Source of the DNA: Mesorhizobium sp. M2D.F.Ca.ET.226.01.1.1
Lineage (GTDB): Bacteria; Pseudomonadota; Alphaproteobacteria; Rhizobiales; Rhizobiaceae
Direction of reading: 5' to 3'
Length of the DNA: 64,000 nucleotides
Assembly: GCF_004022705.2 (NCBI RefSeq)
Contig: NZ_RZOY02000009.1
Span: 1 to 64,000 of the forward strand
Of the stretch, positions 16,325 through 24,624 are shown piece by piece. The stretch's first letter is position 1, and each line of letters starts with the position of its first letter. Under the pieces are notes generated by a model, which searched no databases, was not told the origin of the DNA, and saw nothing but the letters and a program-made list of their open reading frames with translations. Both the position numbers and the translations under genes were made by a program.

Positions 16325-16411
16325 GCGCGCTCTCCTTCAAAACAGGAAAAAATGCCTCTGCCTGTCTAGCGCGCGACTATCTGATTGTCCACTGGCGAAG
16401 GGTCGGATCGT

Positions 16412-16960
16412 CTACGATCGGACCTGCTTCGCCTGCTCGCGCAGGTTCTTGTGTGAAATCATGAAAGCCCGCTCGGCTTCGGTGGGCGGGCGTGGCTTGG
16501 CGGAATGGCCAAGCGCCGCGACGACCTCGTCGATGTCGAGGAAGCGGCGACTGCTGCGGTCATAGACGCCGCCCGTGGTCAGGATCAGCGCCGCGGCCTC
16601 ACCGCCATCCAGGACGAAACGGTGCCTGCCGATGACGGACGTGCCTTCCCAGGTTTCGATCGACGACACCACCTCGAAGCGCCGCCATAGCTTGATCTCG
16701 CGCACATAGGCGACCTGCAGCCCGCCGATCATCGGCGCCCAGCCATTCTTGCGCGCCAGCGCGATGAGGCCGACGCGCAGGAAGATGTCGATGCGGCCGA
16801 GATCGGCCAGCATCATGTAGCGCGCATTGTTGAGATGTAGGTTGAAGTCGATGTCGGTCGGCAGGCAGCGAAAGGCCAGCCGGCTCTCATCGCCGACAAC
16901 ATAAGGGCCACGGCTAGACGCCGTGGCCATGGTGCGGGCCATTCGCCCCCAGACATACAT
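16412..16960 (-). CDS. Hotdog-fold acyl-CoA thioesterase
   Basis: A 182-residue single hotdog-domain protein with DIDFNLHLNNARYMMLADLGRID in segments, typical of 4-hydroxybenzoyl-CoA thioesterase/THEM6-like proteins (the Asp-x5-HxxN region). WEGTSVIGRHRFV follows in the core sheet. It begins 12 nt after fadB and ends the beta-oxidation operon, where it could release free acids from stalled acyl-CoA intermediates. An internal ATG (MARTMATASS) is a possible alternative start. Substrate is not predictable. Confidence 0.82.
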   Translation of the reverse strand: MYVWGRMARTMATASSRGPYVVGDESRLAFRCLPTDIDFNLHLNNARYMMLADLGRIDIFLRVGLIALARKNGWAPMIGGLQVAYVREIKLWRRFEVVSSIETWEGTSVIGRHRFVLDGGEAAALILTTGGVYDRSSRRFLDIDEVVAALGHSAKPRPPTEAERAFMISHKNLREQAKQVRS

Positions 16961-16972
16961 GGTCGGGTGTCG

Positions 16973-19192
16973 TCAGGCCGCCTCTCGGACTTCGCCCTTC
17001 TGGTAGGGGTCGAAGCGCTGGTAGAAGGTCTCGCCCTTCTCGGCCATGTCGAGCAGGAGCTTCGGCGCCTTGAACTCGGCGCCGTATTTCTTCTGCAGGC
17101 CCTTGGCGATCTTGACGAAACGCTTGGCGCCGATGCCGTCGATGTAGGACAACGCGCCGCCGGTGAAGGGCGCGAAGCCGAAGGCGAGGATCGAGCCGAC
17201 ATCGGCCTCGCGCGGGTCTGTGACGATGCCTTCCTCCATCACGCGCGCCGCTTCCAGCGCTATCGTGACCAGCAGGCGCTGTTTCAGCTCCTCATAGTCG
17301 ACCTTCTCGGGGTTGAGCTGCGGGTAGAGCTCCTTCAGGCCAGGCCAGAGCTTCTTCTTCGCGGGCTTCGCCGGATAGTCGTAGAAGCCCTTGCCGTTCT
17401 TGCGGCCGAAACGGCCATGCGTGTCGACCATGGTGTTGATCAGCGCCATCTGCTTGGGATCGACGGCCTTTTCGCCCAGATCCCGGATGGTCTGCGTCAT
17501 GATCTTCTGGGCGAGGTCGACGGCGGTCTCGTCGGTCAGGGCCAGCGGACCGACCGGCATGCCGGCGGCCTTGGCGGCATTCTCGATCATCGGTGCCGGC
17601 ACGCCTTCGATCAGCATCTTGTAGGCTTCCGACATGTAGCGCAGCACACAGCGGTTGACGTAGAAGCCGCGCGTGTCGTTGACGACGATCGGCGTCTTCT
17701 TGATGGCGCGCACGAAGTCAAAGGCGACGGCCAAGGCCTTGTCGCCGGTTTTCTTGCCGAGGATGATCTCGACCAGCATCATCTTGTCGACCGGCGAGAA
17801 GAAGTGGATGCCGATGAAGTTCTTCGGCCGCGCCGAATTCTTCGCCAGAGCGGTGATCGGAATGGTGGACGTGTTCGACGCGAAGATCGCCGACGATTTC
17901 AGCACCGCCTCGGCCTTCTCGGTGGCATCCTTCTTCACGCCCGAATCCTCGAAGACCGCCTCGACGACAAGGTCGCAGCCGGCGAGGTCGGCGTAGTCGG
18001 CCGTCGGCGTGATCAGCGACAGAAGCTTGTCCTTGTCTTCCGGCTTGGCGCGGCCCTTCTTGACCTGGTCCGCCGTCAGGCTGTCGGAATGCGCCTTGCC
18101 CTTCTCGGCCGACGGCAGGTCGCGGTCGAGCAGCACCACCGGAATGCCGGCTTTTGCCGTAACATAAGCGATGCCGGCGCCCATGAAGCCGGCGCCGAGA
18201 ATGCCGATCTTCTTGAACTTGGTGTCGGGCACGCCGGCCGGCCGGCGCGCCCCCTTGTTCAATTCCTGGAGTGAAAGGAACAGCGAGCGAATCATCGCCG
18301 CCGCTTCCTTGGTCTGCATGATCTCGGTGAAATAGCGCTGCTCGATCCTGAGCGCCGTATCGAACGGCACAAGCAGGCCTTCATAGACGCATTTCAGGAT
18401 CGCGGCGGCGGCCGGGTAATTGCCGTAGGTCTCCCGGCGCAGGATGGCGATCGCCGGCGGCCAGAGATTGGCGCCGGCTGCCGAATAGATCGGGCCGCCG
18501 GGCAGCTTGAAGCCTTTCTCGTCCCAAGGCGCCACCGGCTTCAGGCCGTTCCTGATCATCGCCTTGGCGGTCTCGACGAGCTTCGAAGGCTCCGCGATCT
18601 CGTGGATCAGACCCATCTGCTTCGCTTTCTGCGGCGAAAGGTTCTGCCCGGTGGTCAGCATTTGCAGCGCCTGCTGCTGATCGGTCAGCCGCGGCACACG
18701 CTGGGTGCCGCCGGCGCCGGGGAAGATGCCGATCTTCACTTCGGGCAGCGCCATCTTCACCTTGTCGCTGTCGGCGGCGACGCGGCCATGGCAGGCGAGC
18801 GACATCTCGAAGGCGCCGCCCATGCAGATGCCATTGATTGCAGAGACAAACGGCTTGCCGCAGGTCTCGATCTTGCGGAACAGGCCGGTCATATAGCCGG
18901 CATTCTCGAACAGCGTCTTGGTCGCCTTGTCGAGATCCTTCTCCTTGTCGACGGCGAAGGTGGCGAGCATCTTCTGCAGCATGGTGATGTCGGCGCCACC
19001 GGAGAAAGAGTCCTTGCCGGAGGTGATGACCGCGCCCTTGATGGTGGCATCGCCGGCCACATGATCGACGATGCCATTCAGCTCGCGCATCACCTCTTCG
19101 GTGAAGACGTTCATCGAGCGATCCGGCATGTCCCAGGTGATCAGGGCAATGCCGTCGGCATCCACGTCGAAGGTGAAATTGGTGTAGCTCAT
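16973..19192 (-). CDS. fadB: Bifunctional enoyl-CoA hydratase/3-hydroxyacyl-CoA dehydrogenase
   Basis: A 739-residue beta-oxidation enzyme. The N-terminal crotonase domain has both catalytic glutamates, Glu129 (MGGAFEMSLAC) and Glu151 (LPEVKIGIFPGAGG). The NAD-binding domain begins IGILGAGFMGAGIAYVTAKA, and the dehydrogenase His lies in IGIHFFSPVDKMMLVEI. A C-terminal 3HCDH domain follows. It hydrates trans-2-enoyl-CoA and oxidises the product to 3-ketoacyl-CoA. It sits 14 nt downstream of the thiolase gene and 12 nt upstream of the thioesterase gene. Confidence 0.96.
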   Translation of the reverse strand: MSYTNFTFDVDADGIALITWDMPDRSMNVFTEEVMRELNGIVDHVAGDATIKGAVITSGKDSFSGGADITMLQKMLATFAVDKEKDLDKATKTLFENAGYMTGLFRKIETCGKPFVSAINGICMGGAFEMSLACHGRVAADSDKVKMALPEVKIGIFPGAGGTQRVPRLTDQQQALQMLTTGQNLSPQKAKQMGLIHEIAEPSKLVETAKAMIRNGLKPVAPWDEKGFKLPGGPIYSAAGANLWPPAIAILRRETYGNYPAAAAILKCVYEGLLVPFDTALRIEQRYFTEIMQTKEAAAMIRSLFLSLQELNKGARRPAGVPDTKFKKIGILGAGFMGAGIAYVTAKAGIPVVLLDRDLPSAEKGKAHSDSLTADQVKKGRAKPEDKDKLLSLITPTADYADLAGCDLVVEAVFEDSGVKKDATEKAEAVLKSSAIFASNTSTIPITALAKNSARPKNFIGIHFFSPVDKMMLVEIILGKKTGDKALAVAFDFVRAIKKTPIVVNDTRGFYVNRCVLRYMSEAYKMLIEGVPAPMIENAAKAAGMPVGPLALTDETAVDLAQKIMTQTIRDLGEKAVDPKQMALINTMVDTHGRFGRKNGKGFYDYPAKPAKKKLWPGLKELYPQLNPEKVDYEELKQRLLVTIALEAARVMEEGIVTDPREADVGSILAFGFAPFTGGALSYIDGIGAKRFVKIAKGLQKKYGAEFKAPKLLLDMAEKGETFYQRFDPYQKGEVREAA

Positions 19193-19206
19193 CGTCTCTC
19201 TCCCCT

Positions 19207-20415
19207 TCAGACGCGTTCGATGATGGTGGCCGTGCCCATGCCGGCGCCGATGCAGAGCGTGACCAGCGCGGTGTTGAGGTCGCGGCGCTCCAGCTCGTCC
19301 AGCACCGTGCCCAGGATCATGGCGCCGGTGGCGCCGAGCGGATGGCCCATGGCGATGGCGCCGCCATTGACGTTGATCTTGTCGTGCGGAATGTCGAAGG
19401 CCTGCATGTAGCGCAGCACGACGGAGGCGAAAGCCTCGTTGAGCTCGAACAGGTCGATGTCCGACAGCTTCATCTTGGCGCGCTTCAAGAGCTTCTCGGT
19501 GACGTCGACCGGGCCGGTCAGCATCAGCACCGGCTCGGAGCCGATATTGGCGAAGGCGCGGATGCGGGCGCGGGGCTTCAGGTTCATCGCCTTACCTGCC
19601 TTCTTCGAGCCGAGCAGCACGGCGGCGGCGCCGTCGACGATGCCCGACGAATTGCCGGCGTGATGGACGTGGTTGACCTCCTCGACTTCCGGATGCTTCT
19701 GCACGGCCACCGCATCGAAGCCGCCCATTTCGCCAGGCATGACGAAGGACGGGTTGAGCGAAGCCAGCGACTGCATGTCGGTCGTAGGCCGCATGTGCTC
19801 GTCATGATCGAGAATGGTAAGGCCGTTCTGATCCTTGATCGGGATGACCGAATTCTTGAAGCGGCCCTCGGACCAGGATTTCGCTGCGCGCTTCTGGCTT
19901 TCGACGGCATAGGCGTCGACGTCGTCGCGGGAAAAACCGTATTTGGTGGCGATCAGGTCGGCCGAAATGCCCTGCGGCACGAACCAGCCGGGCAAGCCGA
20001 CGGACGGATCCATGAACCAGGCGCCGCCGGACATGCCCATGCCGACGCGCGACATCGATTCCACGCCGCCGGCAATGACGATCTCGTCCGCCCCTTGCGC
20101 GATCTTGGCTGCGCCGAAATTGATCGCGTCCAGGCCAGAGGCGCAGAAACGCGAAATCTGCATGCCCGGCGCTTTGGTATCGTAGCCGGCCTCGAAGGCG
20201 GCGGCGCGCGGAATGACCGAACCCGCCTCGCCGACCGGATCGACGCAGCCGAAGATGATGTCGTCGACGTTGCCGGTGTCGAGCCCGTTGCGGTCGCGCA
20301 GCGCCTCGAGCGTCCTGGCGGCAAGCCGCACCGCCGGCACCTCGTGCAGCGAGCCATCCTTCTTGCCCTTGCCGCGCGGCGTTCGCACGGCGTCATAGAC
20401 GTAAGCTTCTGCCAT
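19207..20415 (-). CDS. fadA: Acetyl-CoA C-acyltransferase (3-ketoacyl-CoA thiolase)
   Basis: A 402-residue thiolase for the final cleavage step of beta-oxidation. The nucleophilic cysteine is Cys91 in ISRFCASGLDAINF. The second catalytic pair is in GGAIAMGHPLGATGAM and LCIGAGMGTATIIER. Length and motifs are complete. It is the third gene of the five-gene operon, 33 nt after the acyl-CoA dehydrogenase, and forms the degradative pair with fadB. Confidence 0.95.
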   Translation of the reverse strand: MAEAYVYDAVRTPRGKGKKDGSLHEVPAVRLAARTLEALRDRNGLDTGNVDDIIFGCVDPVGEAGSVIPRAAAFEAGYDTKAPGMQISRFCASGLDAINFGAAKIAQGADEIVIAGGVESMSRVGMGMSGGAWFMDPSVGLPGWFVPQGISADLIATKYGFSRDDVDAYAVESQKRAAKSWSEGRFKNSVIPIKDQNGLTILDHDEHMRPTTDMQSLASLNPSFVMPGEMGGFDAVAVQKHPEVEEVNHVHHAGNSSGIVDGAAAVLLGSKKAGKAMNLKPRARIRAFANIGSEPVLMLTGPVDVTEKLLKRAKMKLSDIDLFELNEAFASVVLRYMQAFDIPHDKINVNGGAIAMGHPLGATGAMILGTVLDELERRDLNTALVTLCIGAGMGTATIIERV

Positions 20416-20448
20416 TTTCGTGCTCCTTGGCTTTGCCGGCCGCCACGC

Positions 20449-21621
20449 TCAGAGAGAGCGCCCGATCAGCAATTTCATGATCTCGTTGGTGCCGCCATAG
20501 ATGCGCTGGACGCGGGCGTCGCGATACATGCGGGCGATCGGATATTCATTCATGTAGCCATAGCCGCCATGCAGTTGAAGGCATTCGTCGACGACTTTGC
20601 CCTGCAGGTCGGAAAGCCAGTATTTGGCCATCGAGGCGGTCACCGGGTCGAGGCCGCCATCGATGTGGCGGGCGACGCAGTCATTGTAGAAGACGCGGCC
20701 GATGGTGGCCTCGGTCTTCAATTCGGCCAGCTTGAACTGGGTGTTCTGGAAATCGATGACCGCCTTGCCGAAGGCTTTGCGCTCCTTGACGTAGTCGATG
20801 GTGAGCGCCAGGGCCCGCTCGATCATGGCGATCGCGCCGGTGCCGATCTGCAGCCGCTCCTGCGGCAGTTGCTGCATCAGTTGGACGAAGCCCTTGCCCT
20901 CTTCGTGGCCAAGCAGGTTGGAGGTCGGCACGCGCACGTCGTTGAAGAACAGCTCGGAGGTGTCGTTCGACTTCAGCCCAATCTTGTCGAGGTTGCGGCC
21001 GCGCTGAAAACCCTCGACCTCGTCGGTCTCGACGACGATCAGCGAGGTGCCCTTGGCGCCCTTGTCCGGATCGGTCTTGGTGACGACGATGATAAGATTG
21101 GCGAGCTGGCCGTTGGTGATGAAGGTCTTCGAGCCGCTGATCTTGTAATGGTTGCCGTCCTTCTCGGCGCGGGTCTTGACGCCCTGCAGGTCGGAACCGG
21201 CGCCTGGCTCGGTCATGGCGATGGCGCCGATCAACTCGCCGGTCGCGAGCTTGGGCAGCCATTTCTGCTTCTGCTCCTCGGAGCCGTAATGCAGGATGTA
21301 GGGTGCTACGATCGAATTGTGCAGGCCAATGCCGAAGCCGTCGACGCCGACATGGCCGATCGCCTCGATGATGGCGCTCTCATGCGCAAAAGTTCCGCCC
21401 GAGCCGCCGTATTTTTCCGGCATCGAAGCGCAGAGCAGGCCGGCCGCTCCGGCCTTCAGCCAGCTCTCGCGATCGAACATCTCGTTCTTCTCGAACTCGT
21501 CGTAGCGCGGCGCGATCTCTTCGGCCATGAAGCGGGACGCCATGTCGTAAAGCATGCCGACCTCGTCCGCCGCCCAGGCGGGCTTTGGCAGGCCAAGAAT
21601 TTCGGCTGGATTTGTCGCCAC
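20449..21621 (-). CDS. Acyl-CoA dehydrogenase
   Basis: A 390-residue FAD enzyme of the standard ACAD length. Seen are AIAMTEPGAGSDLQGVKTRA (substrate and FAD binding) and QLHGGYGYMNEYPIARMYRDARVQRIYGGTNEIM in segments, the C-terminal ACAD signature. It introduces the trans-2 double bond in acyl-CoAs and is cytoplasmic, passing electrons to ETF. It is the second gene of the operon, 52 nt after the large acyl-CoA dehydrogenase. Chain length or branched-chain preference is not determined. Confidence 0.93.
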   Translation of the reverse strand: MATNPAEILGLPKPAWAADEVGMLYDMASRFMAEEIAPRYDEFEKNEMFDRESWLKAGAAGLLCASMPEKYGGSGGTFAHESAIIEAIGHVGVDGFGIGLHNSIVAPYILHYGSEEQKQKWLPKLATGELIGAIAMTEPGAGSDLQGVKTRAEKDGNHYKISGSKTFITNGQLANLIIVVTKTDPDKGAKGTSLIVVETDEVEGFQRGRNLDKIGLKSNDTSELFFNDVRVPTSNLLGHEEGKGFVQLMQQLPQERLQIGTGAIAMIERALALTIDYVKERKAFGKAVIDFQNTQFKLAELKTEATIGRVFYNDCVARHIDGGLDPVTASMAKYWLSDLQGKVVDECLQLHGGYGYMNEYPIARMYRDARVQRIYGGTNEIMKLLIGRSL

Positions 21622-21673
21622 GATTTCCTCCGCGTTCCGACGATTGTGGGCCGGCGGCGCCGGCCCGCCGAAC

Positions 21674-23470
21674 CTAGAACGCTTCCGCCGGCAGCGCCAT
21701 CAGCGTGTCCGCGCCACTGGAAATGCGGGCAAGGCGCGTCGCCGTTTCGGGCATGATGCGCTCCATGAAGAAGCGCGCCGTGACCAGCTTGGTGTCGTAG
21801 AACGACGCAGCGCCATTGGCGCCTTCCGCGAGCTTCGTCTGCGCGGATTTCGCCATCTGCGCCCACATATAGCCCAGCGCGACAAGGCCGAAGAGATGCA
21901 TGTAGTCGGTCGAAGCCGCGCCCGCATTGTCGGGCTTGGCCATAGCGTTCTGCACCAGCCACATGGTGGCCGCCTGCAGGTCGTTGAGGCCCTTCTTCAG
22001 CGCCTTGGTGAAGGGCGCCATCTTCTCATCGGCGCGGTTTTCCTCGCAGAACTCGCCGACTTCCTTGAAGAAGGCCTGCACGGCTCGACCGCCATTCTGC
22101 GCCAGCTTGCGGCCGACGAGGTCGAGCGCCTGGATGCCATTGGCGCCTTCATAGATCATGGCGATGCGAGCATCGCGCACGAACTGGCTCATGCCGTGCT
22201 CTTCGATATAGCCATGGCCGCCGAACACCTGCTGCGCCATCACCGCGTGGTCGAACCCCTTGTCGGTGAGCACGCCCTTGACCACCGGCGTCATCAGCCC
22301 GGTGTAATCGTCAGCCGCCTGGCGGTCCTTGTCGTCACCGGAGCGATGCGCGACGTCGGATTTGATTGCCGTCCACAGCGCCAGCGCGCGGCCGGCCTCG
22401 TTATAGGCCTTCATGGTCATCAGCGAACGGCGGATATCGGGATGGATGATGATCGGGTCGGCCTTCTTGTCCGGCGCCTTGGCGCCCGACAGCGAACGGC
22501 CCTGCAGCCGGTCCTTGGAATAGGAAACGGCGTTCTGATAAGCGATCTCGGAGACTGAAAGCCCTTGCAGACCGACACCGAGGCGGGCCTCGTTCATCAT
22601 CGTGAACATGGCCTTCAGGCCGCCGTTCAATTCGCCGAGCAGCGTGCCCTCCGCCTCGTCATAATTCATGACGCAGGTCGAGTTGCCGTGGATGCCCATC
22701 TTCTCCTCGATCGAGCCGCAGGAGAGCGTGTTGCGTTCGCCGGGATTGCCGGAGGCATCGGGCTTGAATTTCGGCACGATGAACAGCGAGATGCCCTTGA
22801 CGCCTTCCGGCGCGCCCTCGACGCGGGCCAGCACCAGATGGACGATGTTGTCCGACATGTCGTGCTCGCCGGCTGAGATGAATATCTTCTGGCCGGAAAT
22901 CCTGTAGGTGCCGTCGCCATTGGGAACGGCCTTGGCGCGCAGCAGGCCGAGGTCGGTGCCGCAATGCGGCTCGGTGAGGTTCATGGTGCCGGTCCAGCCG
23001 CCCTCGATGAGCTTCGGCAGCCAGGTGGCCTTCTGCTCGTCGCTGCCATGGGTGACGATGGCCGCGATCGCGCCTTGCGTCAGGCCCGGATACATCATCA
23101 GCGCCATGTTGGCCGAGATCATGTATTCGGAGACGGCGGTATGGACCGCGTAGGGTAGGCCCTGGCCACCGAATTCGGCGGGTGCGGCAAGTCCCATCCA
23201 GCCGCCCTCGCGATACTGGTCGTAGGCGTCCTTGAAGCCCTTGGGCGTCGTCACCGAGCCATCGTCATGGCGCACGCAGCCCTCCATGTCGCCGACGCGA
23301 TTGAGCGGATGCATGACGTTTTCGGCGAGCTTGGCGCCTTCGGCGAGGATCGCCTCGATCACGTCGGGCGTCGCGTCCGAGAATCCCGGAAGATTGGAAT
23401 AGCGCTGATAGCCCAGCACATCGTTGAGCACGAACAGCGTGTCCTGGATCGGCGCCCTGTAGATCGTCAT
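21674..23470 (-). CDS. Acyl-CoA dehydrogenase with C-terminal extension (AcdA/AidB-like)
   Basis: A 598-residue dehydrogenase longer than the standard enzyme. The ACAD core (NLTEPHCGTDLGLLRAKA; QVFGGHGYIEEHGMSQFVRDARIAMIYEGANGIQALDL in segments) is followed by an extra C-terminal helical domain of about 120 residues. It belongs to the group often annotated as acyl-CoA dehydrogenase with C-terminal domain. The start MTIYRAPIQDTLF at 23470 is the family's usual N-terminus. It is the first gene of the beta-oxidation operon, downstream of a palindromic operator. Confidence 0.92.
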   Translation of the reverse strand: MTIYRAPIQDTLFVLNDVLGYQRYSNLPGFSDATPDVIEAILAEGAKLAENVMHPLNRVGDMEGCVRHDDGSVTTPKGFKDAYDQYREGGWMGLAAPAEFGGQGLPYAVHTAVSEYMISANMALMMYPGLTQGAIAAIVTHGSDEQKATWLPKLIEGGWTGTMNLTEPHCGTDLGLLRAKAVPNGDGTYRISGQKIFISAGEHDMSDNIVHLVLARVEGAPEGVKGISLFIVPKFKPDASGNPGERNTLSCGSIEEKMGIHGNSTCVMNYDEAEGTLLGELNGGLKAMFTMMNEARLGVGLQGLSVSEIAYQNAVSYSKDRLQGRSLSGAKAPDKKADPIIIHPDIRRSLMTMKAYNEAGRALALWTAIKSDVAHRSGDDKDRQAADDYTGLMTPVVKGVLTDKGFDHAVMAQQVFGGHGYIEEHGMSQFVRDARIAMIYEGANGIQALDLVGRKLAQNGGRAVQAFFKEVGEFCEENRADEKMAPFTKALKKGLNDLQAATMWLVQNAMAKPDNAGAASTDYMHLFGLVALGYMWAQMAKSAQTKLAEGANGAASFYDTKLVTARFFMERIMPETATRLARISSGADTLMALPAEAF

Positions 23471-23567
23471 GCCTTCCTCCGCCCTTACGGTCCCGGCCCG
23501 ACCAGCAAGTCGCCTGTCCACGTCCTGGACAGGAGGCCGGGCCAATGTCGATGCCCGATAGCAAATA

Positions 23568-23589
23568 TTGACGTTTGCGTAAACGTCAA
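23568..23589 (-). promoter_or_regulatory. 22-bp palindromic operator of the beta-oxidation operon
   Basis: TTGACGTTT-N4-AAACGTCAA is a perfect inverted repeat about 98 bp before the first acyl-CoA dehydrogenase gene. On the minus strand its first six bases double as a -35 (TTGACG), with weak -10 candidates (TTGCTA/TGCTAT) about 19-20 bp on, the long spacer typical of MerR-activated promoters. It resembles the site upstream of the adjacent merR gene. Confidence 0.6.
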
Positions 23590-23637
23590 CTTCGTCGCAG
23601 CCAAAAATTTTTGTGAGCGGTCAGGCATTGTGGCGAC

Positions 23638-23670
23638 AAAAAAGCCGCGCGGCTATAGCCACGCGGCTTT
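23638..23670 (-). terminator. Intrinsic terminator of the merR gene
   Basis: On the minus strand the stem AAAGCCGCG..CGCGGCTTT, with a GGC-TATA-GCC tip, is followed by a T-run (complement of AAAAAA at 23638-23643). It lies 34 bp past the merR stop and separates merR from the beta-oxidation operon. Confidence 0.8.
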
Positions 23671-23703
23671 CCATTCCGGGTTGTCGCGGTTCAATGCCGG
23701 CGA

Positions 23704-24168
23704 TCAGCCGGCGGCGCTGGCCTGCGGCACCGCCGTGCGCTCGCTGAGCATCTGGCGCACGGTCTTCATCGAGTTGCTCAACTCGCCGATCGCGTCGTCG
23801 ATCAGCGCACGCTGCTTCTGCAGGCGGACGAGCTGCTTCTCCGACTTGTCGAGCGCCAGCCGCAACTGCTTGGTGTTGGTGCCGGTCGGGTCGTAGAGAT
23901 CCATCATCTGCTTGACGTCGCGCAGCGAGAACCCGACCTTGCGGCCGAGCAGGATCAGCTTCAGCCGGGCCTTGTCGCGGCGCGTATAGAGCCGGGTCGA
24001 ACCGTCGCGATGCGGATTGAGCAGGCCCTTGTCCTCGTAGAAGCGCAGCGTGCGCAGCGTCACGCCGTATTTCTTGGCCATCTCGCCGATGCGGACGAAT
24101 TCCTCGCCTGCTTCGGCTGGTATGTCATTGGTATTGGCCGCGGCTTCGCCGGGCGAAACAAGTTTCAT
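23704..24168 (-). CDS. MerR-family regulator, probable controller of the adjacent beta-oxidation operon
   Basis: A 154-residue regulator with the MerR winged helix (EFVRIGEMAKKYGVTLRTLRFYEDKGLL, then RLYTRRDKARLKLILLGRKVGFSL in segments) and a C-terminal dimerisation coiled coil. There is no cysteine cluster for metal sensing. The start MKLVSPGEAA at 24168 is preferred, and an upstream codon at 24210 is possible. Its own upstream site and the operon promoter carry similar ACGT-based palindromes. MerR-type LiuR proteins control acyl-CoA degradation genes in proteobacteria, and this may be a relative. Confidence 0.87.
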   Translation of the reverse strand: MKLVSPGEAAANTNDIPAEAGEEFVRIGEMAKKYGVTLRTLRFYEDKGLLNPHRDGSTRLYTRRDKARLKLILLGRKVGFSLRDVKQMMDLYDPTGTNTKQLRLALDKSEKQLVRLQKQRALIDDAIGELSNSMKTVRQMLSERTAVPQASAAG

Positions 24169-24293
24169 GGTCACTGGCTTTCCCCTGGTGGCGTCGCGGT
24201 CGCGGACCAAGCGTCGCCTGAATGGAAGCGGGGGCGTGCTTCCAATCGTGGTTGCAACAACAAATCAATCGCAAGAGGCACGGCTTCGCACCT

Positions 24294-24309
24294 TTTACGT
24301 TTACGTAAA
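24294..24309. promoter_or_regulatory. Palindromic operator upstream of merR
   Basis: TTTACGT-N2-ACGTAAA is a perfect 16-bp inverted repeat 126 bp upstream of the merR start. It matches 13 of 16 positions in overlapping parts of the operator at 23568-23589. Autoregulation by the MerR protein is inferred. Confidence 0.55.
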
Positions 24310-24624
24310 TCCTATATCGACAGCCGCAGGGTGACGCAAGGGCGTTGTCAAAGCAGACCTTTATGCCGCACCCGGCAAGGCGGCTCACGATTTATGCGCG
24401 AGTTCTTAAGCTTGGTTAACGCCTTGTTTACCACGTTGGGCGAAATGTGCGCATGTCGGTCACCCGTGTTTATCCTGTAGCGAATTTCTCACGGTTTTTC
24501 GAAGCGCGGGTGAAAGCCCGGGAAGCCCGTCTTCCTCCGCAGCAAAACCGCTCGGCTCGCTTCGTTCCCGGCAGGCTACTGGGAAACCGGCCTCTGGCCG
24601 GCCATTCTGAACACGGGCGCATCG
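24310..24624. other. merR-podJ intergenic region
   Basis: This stretch upstream of podJ holds no credible gene. It contains TTAA-N6-TTAAC near 24407, one base short of the CtrA-box spacing (N7), and no GANTC site. No convincing -35/-10 pair was found. Confidence 0.4.

Noticed and set aside
19342..21756. 804-codon plus-strand frame opposite fadA and the acyl-CoA dehydrogenases
   Set aside because: Very long, but it is exactly antisense to three convincing genes and has no domain pattern.
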